From: Bacteroidaceae bacterium
GTDB lineage: Bacteria > Bacteroidota > Bacteroidia > Bacteroidales > Bacteroidaceae
Direction of reading: 5' to 3'
NCBI GenBank assembly: GCA_016291905.1
Contig: JAEEZS010000057.1
Span: 17,763-81,762, forward strand
DNA length: 64,000 nt
How positions within the stretch are numbered: position 1 is the first letter of the stretch; every line of letters begins with the position of its first letter. The position numbers were made by a program, and so were the translations under genes. The notes below the pieces were generated by a model. The model was given only the letters and a program-made list of their open reading frames with translations, made no database searches and was not told the origin of the DNA. Positions 59,712-64,000 of the stretch are shown here, piece after piece.

Positions 59712-61088
59712 ATGAATAACTTTCTAATTATCGTAGTTGCTGCCTTCGGAGCCGCTGTCGTTGCCTCCGTCATCACGTGGTTAGCTATGCGTAGCAGGCT
59801 CAGCGTGACGAAGACGATTCTGGAGGAACGCACCTCAGAGGGCATACAGTTTCAGGAAACTATCCGCAAACGCGATGAGGCGCTTGCAGAACTATCTGAC
59901 GAACGTCAGCGGCTGAAAACCAGCGTGGAGGTGCTGACAGCACAGCTTGAGGAACAGAAGCAGCAGGCTGCACAGGCTCAGGAGGCGCTAGAGAAACGTT
60001 TCGACGAAACGATAGCAAAGGTGTCGGCTCAGATGCAGGCCGTCACCAACGACATGCTGCGCGAGCGTCAGAAAGAGTTTGCCGAGTCGTCGGGCACCAG
60101 CCTCGGGCAGATTGTCAACCCTTTGCGCGAGACGATTGATAAGATGCAGCAGACAATGACTCAGGCAAGTACGCAGCAGAGCAACGATAATGGTGCCTTG
60201 AAAGCCATTATCGAGCAGATGATGCAGCAGAGTAATATGGTTAGGGAGAGCACAGAAAAACTGACGAATGCATTCCGTCACAGCAACACCGTGCAGGGAA
60301 ACTGGGGCGAGGCCGTGTTGGACGAGCTGCTGGAGTCGCAGGGGCTGACGCGTGGCGTGCATTACGATGTGCAGTCCTCGCTCCGCGATGCCTCCGGTGT
60401 TACCGTTACCAACGAGGAGGATTCCCGCATGCGCCCCGACGTCATCCTCCATCTCGACCAGCGCCGTGAAGTCATCATCGACTCTAAGGTCTCCCTCGCA
60501 GCCTTCATGGACTATGTCAACGCTACGGACGAAGCAGAGCGTCAGCGTTGCCTCAAAGCCCATGTGGCCAGCCTGCAGGAGCAGGTGAATCGCCTGGCGA
60601 AGAAAGATTACAGTTCGTACATCCAGCCCCCGAAGGTGAAGATGGACTACGTCATCATGTTTGTGCCCAACACGGGTGCGCTTTGGACGGCGCTGGGAGC
60701 ACAGCCAGACCTCTGGCGTCGCGCAATGGAGCGAGGCGTCTATATCGCTGACGAGCAGACTCTCTTTGCCGCGCTTCGCATCATCCGTCTCACGTGGACC
60801 CAGATTGCGCAGGCGCAGAATCACGAGCGCGTTTTTGCCCTCGCAACAGAGATGATGGACCGCGTGGGGCAGTTTACGAAGAACTTCCAGAGCCTTGGCA
60901 CCGACCTTGAGAAAGCCCGCAAGGCCTACGATTCTGCCAGCCTCAAATTGCAGCCTAACGGGCAGAGCATCCTTCAGACCTGTTATAAACTGCAGAAACT
61001 TGGCGCGAAGCAGAGCACCAAAAATCCCCTTCCGCCCCTTACAGACATCGACGAAACCCCCGTCCTCGACATCCCTGCAGAGCAATAA
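59712..61088 (+). CDS. rmuC: RmuC-family protein
   Basis: RmuC family protein, 458 residues, linked to DNA recombination and limits on inversion. One N-terminal membrane helix (residues about 3-22, NFLIIVVAAFGAAVVASVI) is followed by a coiled coil to about residue 190 and the RmuC nuclease-like domain (GNWGEAVLDELLESQGL, RPDVILHLDQRREVIIDSKV, SYIQPPKVKMDYVIMFVPN). The start ATG 59712 was preferred because the upstream frame is the leader. The activity is not fully established for the family. Confidence 0.92.
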   Translation: MNNFLIIVVAAFGAAVVASVITWLAMRSRLSVTKTILEERTSEGIQFQETIRKRDEALAELSDERQRLKTSVEVLTAQLEEQKQQAAQAQEALEKRFDETIAKVSAQMQAVTNDMLRERQKEFAESSGTSLGQIVNPLRETIDKMQQTMTQASTQQSNDNGALKAIIEQMMQQSNMVRESTEKLTNAFRHSNTVQGNWGEAVLDELLESQGLTRGVHYDVQSSLRDASGVTVTNEEDSRMRPDVILHLDQRREVIIDSKVSLAAFMDYVNATDEAERQRCLKAHVASLQEQVNRLAKKDYSSYIQPPKVKMDYVIMFVPNTGALWTALGAQPDLWRRAMERGVYIADEQTLFAALRIIRLTWTQIAQAQNHERVFALATEMMDRVGQFTKNFQSLGTDLEKARKAYDSASLKLQPNGQSILQTCYKLQKLGAKQSTKNPLPPLTDIDETPVLDIPAEQ

Positions 61089-61116
61089 AGCCCCGATTCG
61101 GCATTTCCCATAAAAC

Positions 61117-61217
61117 TTGTGGCGCTACCTCTCTCAGGCTGCGCCACAATGAAAACACAAACTTTTTAATACTATGAAATAACCTAAAACATGCTCTGGA
61201 GAGGGGAGCCCCAGAGC
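61117..61217 (+). terminator. Two hairpins after rmuC
   Basis: TTGTGGCGC at 61117-61125 pairs with 61141-61149, and GCTCTGG at 61193-61199 pairs with 61211-61217. They lie between rmuC and the oppositely oriented tRNA-Thr gene. A T-run (CTTTTT) follows the first at a distance. They may end transcription from either side. Confidence 0.55.
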
Positions 61218-61285
61218 AGGGGAAGGAGTCTCACGACTTGCTTATGTTTCTCTCTTTAAGCAGATAAACTACTTTTGTTTCCTTG

Positions 61286-61359
61286 AGCCTCTTGTCGGAT
61301 TCGAACCAACGACCCCGAGATTACAAATCACGTGCTCTGGCCAACTGAGCTAAAGAGGC
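61286..61359 (-). tRNA. tRNA-Thr (anticodon TGT)
   Basis: Minus strand: acceptor GCCTCTT with AAGAGGC, D stem GCTC/GAGC, anticodon stem CGTGA/TCTCG with loop TTTGTAA, T loop TTCGAAT. Anticodon TGT reads ACA. It starts five bases after the SRP RNA, with no promoter of its own, so both are probably cut from one transcript. Confidence 0.93.
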
Positions 61360-61363
61360 GGGT

Positions 61364-61460
61364 GGGTAAGCGGTCTATATCGCGCCGCTACGACCTAACT
61401 ACCTTTGCTGCCGTCAAGCCCTGGAGGATTCGAAGGGAGCTGGCCGTATAGGACTTACCC
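61364..61460 (-). ncRNA. ffs: SRP RNA (4.5S-type)
   Basis: On the minus strand a 97-nt RNA closes with GGGTAAG (61454-61460) and CTTACCC (61364-61370). The centre has CCAGGGCTTGACGGCAGCA, which matches the conserved domain IV tip (CAGG ... AGCA) of bacterial signal recognition particle RNA, and the flanks form an extended rod. It guides ribosomes to the membrane with Ffh. A promoter lies directly upstream. Confidence 0.85.
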
Positions 61461-61465
61461 GGGTG

Positions 61466-61497
61466 CAAAGTAACGGCTTTTTTCTGACATGGGCAAA
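61466..61497 (-). promoter_or_regulatory. Promoter of the SRP RNA / tRNA-Thr unit
   Basis: Minus strand: TTTG (61494-61497), exactly 20 nt, then TTACTTTG (61466-61473). Transcription would start near the first base of the SRP RNA rod. Confidence 0.8.
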
Positions 61498-61570
61498 CTT
61501 TTAGCCAGTTTTTTGAAAAAAAGATTTATCTTGATTGTCTGCAAAAGCATCCTAAAGAAGCAGTCAGAAT

Positions 61571-61675
61571 AGCCCAAGCGAATAAAATCACAGTCCCTTG
61601 GAATAAATTCATAGCGCACTGGAATAATTCTGTAGCGCAGTGGATTAAAATTGCAGTTCTTGTCGTATATGACTT
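61571..61675. repeat. 21-bp tandem repeat (locus E)
   Basis: Units start at 61571, 61592, 61613, 61634 and 61655, all 21 bp apart: AGCCCAAGCGAATAAAATCA, AGTCCCTTGGAATAAATTCA, AGCGCACTGGAATAATTCTG and so on. Sequence similarity to locus B is direct (AGCCCAAG, GGAATAAAT). The gene-free stretch 61461-61858 holds only this array and two promoters. Confidence 0.92.
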
Positions 61676-61738
61676 CGAGGTTTTTCAAAGGGGTTTTTTC
61701 CGAATAATTCTACTTCGTATGAAAAATGAGGGAAAATG

Positions 61739-61770
61739 TTTGGAGGTCCTGTTTTTTCAGTTTAATTTTG
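61739..61770 (+). promoter_or_regulatory. Promoter of the GH92 gene
   Basis: TTTG at 61739-61742, 20 nt, then TAATTTTG at 61763-61770, a perfect fit to TAnnTTTG. It leaves an 80-nt leader before the ATG. Confidence 0.75.
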
Positions 61771-61858
61771 TGAACTGAAAACGGGAATGAATGAAAATGC
61801 GTTTTCTTAGGATTTAGATAGAAGCATAAGTTGAAAACGATCAATTAATAATAGAATC

Positions 61859-64000
61859 ATGAAAAAAGCCTTTCTTGCCCTTGCCCTTTGTGGGGTGTGT
61901 ATGATGGAAATCACGTGTACGGCTGAAAAGGAGCCCGTCGATTATGTGAATCCTTACATTGGTAACATCAGCCATCTGCTGGTGCCGACGTTTGCAACGG
62001 TGCAGTTGCCTAATTGTCTGATGCGAATCTATCCTACGCGTGGCGACTATACGACCGAGATGCTTGACGGACTACCCGTGGTGGTGACGAATCACCGGGA
62101 GCGTTCGGCATTCCGTCTGAGTGTGACGCAGGGCACCGAACTGCGCTCCATCATCCCCGTGACGTGGGACCAGGAGCGCATCACCCCCTACGACTATCAC
62201 GTGGAGGTGGCCGACAACACGATAGGTGTTTCCCTTGCTGTGGCTCCGCAGAGTGCTGTGTATGAGCTGGAGTTCTTCGACCCCTCGAAGCCTGCGACGC
62301 TGGTGTTCTACTCCGAGCGGGGTGAGGTGGATGCCTCAGAGAACGTCCTCACAGGCAGTCAGCGCTTAAGCCGCAACATGAATATCTACTTTGCGGGCGA
62401 ATTCGATACGGCACCTGAGTCGTGCGGCGCACTTCGCGAAGGTGGGATTTCGGCTGATAAACATGCCGAGGGACGGGGCGCCAGCATGGCTGTGCGCTTC
62501 CCTGCAGGAACGAAGAAGGTTTCTTTGCGATATGGTATCTCGCTCATCAGCGCCGAGCAGGCAGCAGCTAATCTTCATCGTGAGCAGCAGGGATTTAGTG
62601 TTGAGGCTGTTGCCAAGGCAGGACGAAAGGCATGGAACGACAAACTCTCTGCCATTCGTGTGAAAGGCGGAACGGACGATGAGAAGACTGTCCTCTACAC
62701 CTCGTTCTACCGCACGATGGAACGCCCCGTCTGTCTGAGCGAGGACGGGCGTTACTTCAGCGCCTTCGAGGGGCAGGTGCACAACGATGACGGACATCCA
62801 TTCTACACCGACGACTGGATCTGGGACACCTATCGTGCCGCTCATCCGCTGCGCGCTTTGTTGCGTCCCAGCGAGGAAGAGGATATCATTGAGTCGTATC
62901 TCCGCATGGCAGAGCAGATGGGTACGAAGTGGATGCCTACCTTCCCCGAAATGACGGGTGACACACGCCGTATGAACTCTAATCATGGTGTGGCAATGGT
63001 AGCCGATGCGCTTTATAAAGGGCTTCAAGTGGATGCCGCACGGGCGTTTGACTATTGCCGTCGTGGCATAGAGGAGAAGACGCTAGCACCTTGGAACGGA
63101 GCCCCTGCGGGATGGATTGACAATTTCTACCGTCGGCGCGGCTATATCCCCGCTTTGCGTGAGGGCGAGGAAGAAACAGACCCTAACGTGCATGGTTTCG
63201 AGCGGCGTCAACCCATAGCCGTTACTCTCGGCACGGCCTATGACCAATGGTGTCTTTCGCGTATAGCCAACTTCCTTGGAAACAAGGCAGAGACGGAAAA
63301 GTATCTGCGTCTGAGCTACAACTACCGTAACGTTTGGAATCCCGAAACCCAATTCTTCCATCCGAAGGATAGTACGGGTGAGTTCCTGCCCAACTTTGAC
63401 TACCGTTTCAGCGGTGGAATAGGCGCACGCGATGCCTATGATGAAAACAACGGCTGGACCTATCGCTGGGACGTGCAGCATAACTTCCGTGACCTTGCCA
63501 ATCTGATGGGAGGACGCGAGGCTATGGCGCGTAATCTCGACCGTACCTTTGCCGAGCCAATGGGGCGTGGCAAACGTGAGTTCTATGAGCAGCTCCCTGA
63601 CCAGACGGGCAATATAGGGCAGTTTACGATGGCTAACGAGCCCTCGTTGCACATTCCTTATATATATAATTATGCCGGCGCTCCATGGAAGACGCAGAAA
63701 CGCATCCGCCAATGTCTCGACACATGGTTCCGCAACGATGTGATGGGCGTACCGGGCGATGAAGATGGTGGAGGATTGACTTCGTTCGTGGTGTTCTCTT
63801 CTTTGGGTTTCTATCCCGTCACCCCGGGCTTCCCTGCCTATAACATCGGTAGCCCCGTCTTCTCCGACATCCGCATCAGCTTGCCCTCCGGCGGCACGTT
63901 CCATATTGTCGCCAAGGGCTGTAGTGACGAGAACAAGTATATCCAGCGTGCCACCCTCAACGGTCAGCCGTGGGATAAACCCTGGTTCTCGCACGATGAC
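61859..64000 (+). CDS. GH92 alpha-mannosidase (3' end outside window)
   Basis: An exported glycoside hydrolase of family GH92 (calcium-dependent exo-alpha-mannosidases), 714 residues visible, still open at the window edge; full members are about 740-770. A signal peptide (to about residue 24) precedes DYVNPYIGNISHLLVPTFAT. Family landmarks in the C-terminal half are YTDDWIWDTYRAAHPLR, GNIGQFTMANEPSLHIPYIY and GVPGDEDGGGLTSFVVFSSL, which line up with the usual acid and calcium-binding regions. The start differs from the common YVNPFIGT-type block and the usual PGNDDCG reads PGDEDGG, so it is a divergent branch whose substrate cannot be set. It releases mannose from glycans, probably N-glycans or mannan. 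Confidence 0.9.
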   Translation, partial: MKKAFLALALCGVCMMEITCTAEKEPVDYVNPYIGNISHLLVPTFATVQLPNCLMRIYPTRGDYTTEMLDGLPVVVTNHRERSAFRLSVTQGTELRSIIPVTWDQERITPYDYHVEVADNTIGVSLAVAPQSAVYELEFFDPSKPATLVFYSERGEVDASENVLTGSQRLSRNMNIYFAGEFDTAPESCGALREGGISADKHAEGRGASMAVRFPAGTKKVSLRYGISLISAEQAAANLHREQQGFSVEAVAKAGRKAWNDKLSAIRVKGGTDDEKTVLYTSFYRTMERPVCLSEDGRYFSAFEGQVHNDDGHPFYTDDWIWDTYRAAHPLRALLRPSEEEDIIESYLRMAEQMGTKWMPTFPEMTGDTRRMNSNHGVAMVADALYKGLQVDAARAFDYCRRGIEEKTLAPWNGAPAGWIDNFYRRRGYIPALREGEEETDPNVHGFERRQPIAVTLGTAYDQWCLSRIANFLGNKAETEKYLRLSYNYRNVWNPETQFFHPKDSTGEFLPNFDYRFSGGIGARDAYDENNGWTYRWDVQHNFRDLANLMGGREAMARNLDRTFAEPMGRGKREFYEQLPDQTGNIGQFTMANEPSLHIPYIYNYAGAPWKTQKRIRQCLDTWFRNDVMGVPGDEDGGGLTSFVVFSSLGFYPVTPGFPAYNIGSPVFSDIRISLPSGGTFHIVAKGCSDENKYIQRATLNGQPWDKPWFSHDD

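Noticed and set aside
61455..61688. A minus-strand open frame ending in the SRP RNA promoter
   Set aside because: Made of the locus E array and running into the SRP RNA promoter; not a gene.

Overview
The window looks like chromosomal DNA of a Bacteroidales bacterium, most likely a Prevotella-like (Prevotellaceae) gut or rumen species. The evidence is: promoters of the Bacteroidetes type (TTTG, about 20 nt, TAnnTTTG) before many genes; C-terminal tails of the GIY...G...LV(K/R) kind on secreted proteins; an outer-membrane beta-barrel receptor with an N-terminal regulatory domain; TPR-membrane-HTH regulators; DUF4271, DUF3667, DUF2723 and YfhO proteins; and a block DUF4271-hemD-rnpA-yidD-tatD. 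No phage, transposase, plasmid or CRISPR locus was seen.

Layout. 1-4.5 kb: the end of a secreted GLUG-like protein and a GH31 glycosidase fused to a SusE/F-like domain. 4.5-17.9 kb: an HTH-DUF4153 membrane protein, DUF805, an M16 protease lipoprotein, a Nudix hydrolase behind tRNA-Arg, DUF3667, an outer-membrane receptor, tRNA-Gln with an NhaC antiporter, and a glycosyltransferase. 17.9-19.3 kb: a 1.4-kb gene-free stretch packed with short repeats and inverted repeats. 19.3-25.4 kb (minus): a TPR regulator, a decayed MG2-type protein and its intact paralogue. 25.6-30.1 kb (plus): YfhO and three small exported proteins. 30.2-37.4 kb (minus): a VWA lipoprotein, then a surface-polysaccharide operon (licD, licD, glf, acyltransferase, two GT2). 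37.5-41.7 kb (plus): cysS, a glutaminyl-cyclase-like lipoprotein, sufE and a GT4. 41.7-46.8 kb (minus): kduI, kduD, DUF4861, a radical SAM protein and a C1 peptidase. 47-48.6 kb: a macro-like protein and a small regulatory-domain protein. 48.8-59.5 kb (minus): housekeeping genes queG, DUF2723, tyrS, tatD, yidD, rnpA, hemD, DUF4271, LOG and ahcY. 59.6-64 kb: rmuC, tRNA-Thr, SRP RNA and the start of a GH92 mannosidase that runs off the window.

Glycan use is a theme (GH31, GH92, and the kduI/kduD/DUF4861 uronate branch), as is surface polysaccharide assembly. kduI and kduD catalyse consecutive steps, and the minus-strand polysaccharide genes overlap or nearly touch, so each set is probably one transcript.

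The most unusual content is not in the genes. Gene boundaries carry degenerate short tandem repeats of fixed period: 7 bp at several places, 9 bp once, 11 bp once, and 21 bp (22 once) at five intergenic loci. The 7-bp type also lies in frame inside three coding genes. A separate repeat family is an extended promoter module whose 20-nt spacer, normally free to vary, is conserved between loci.
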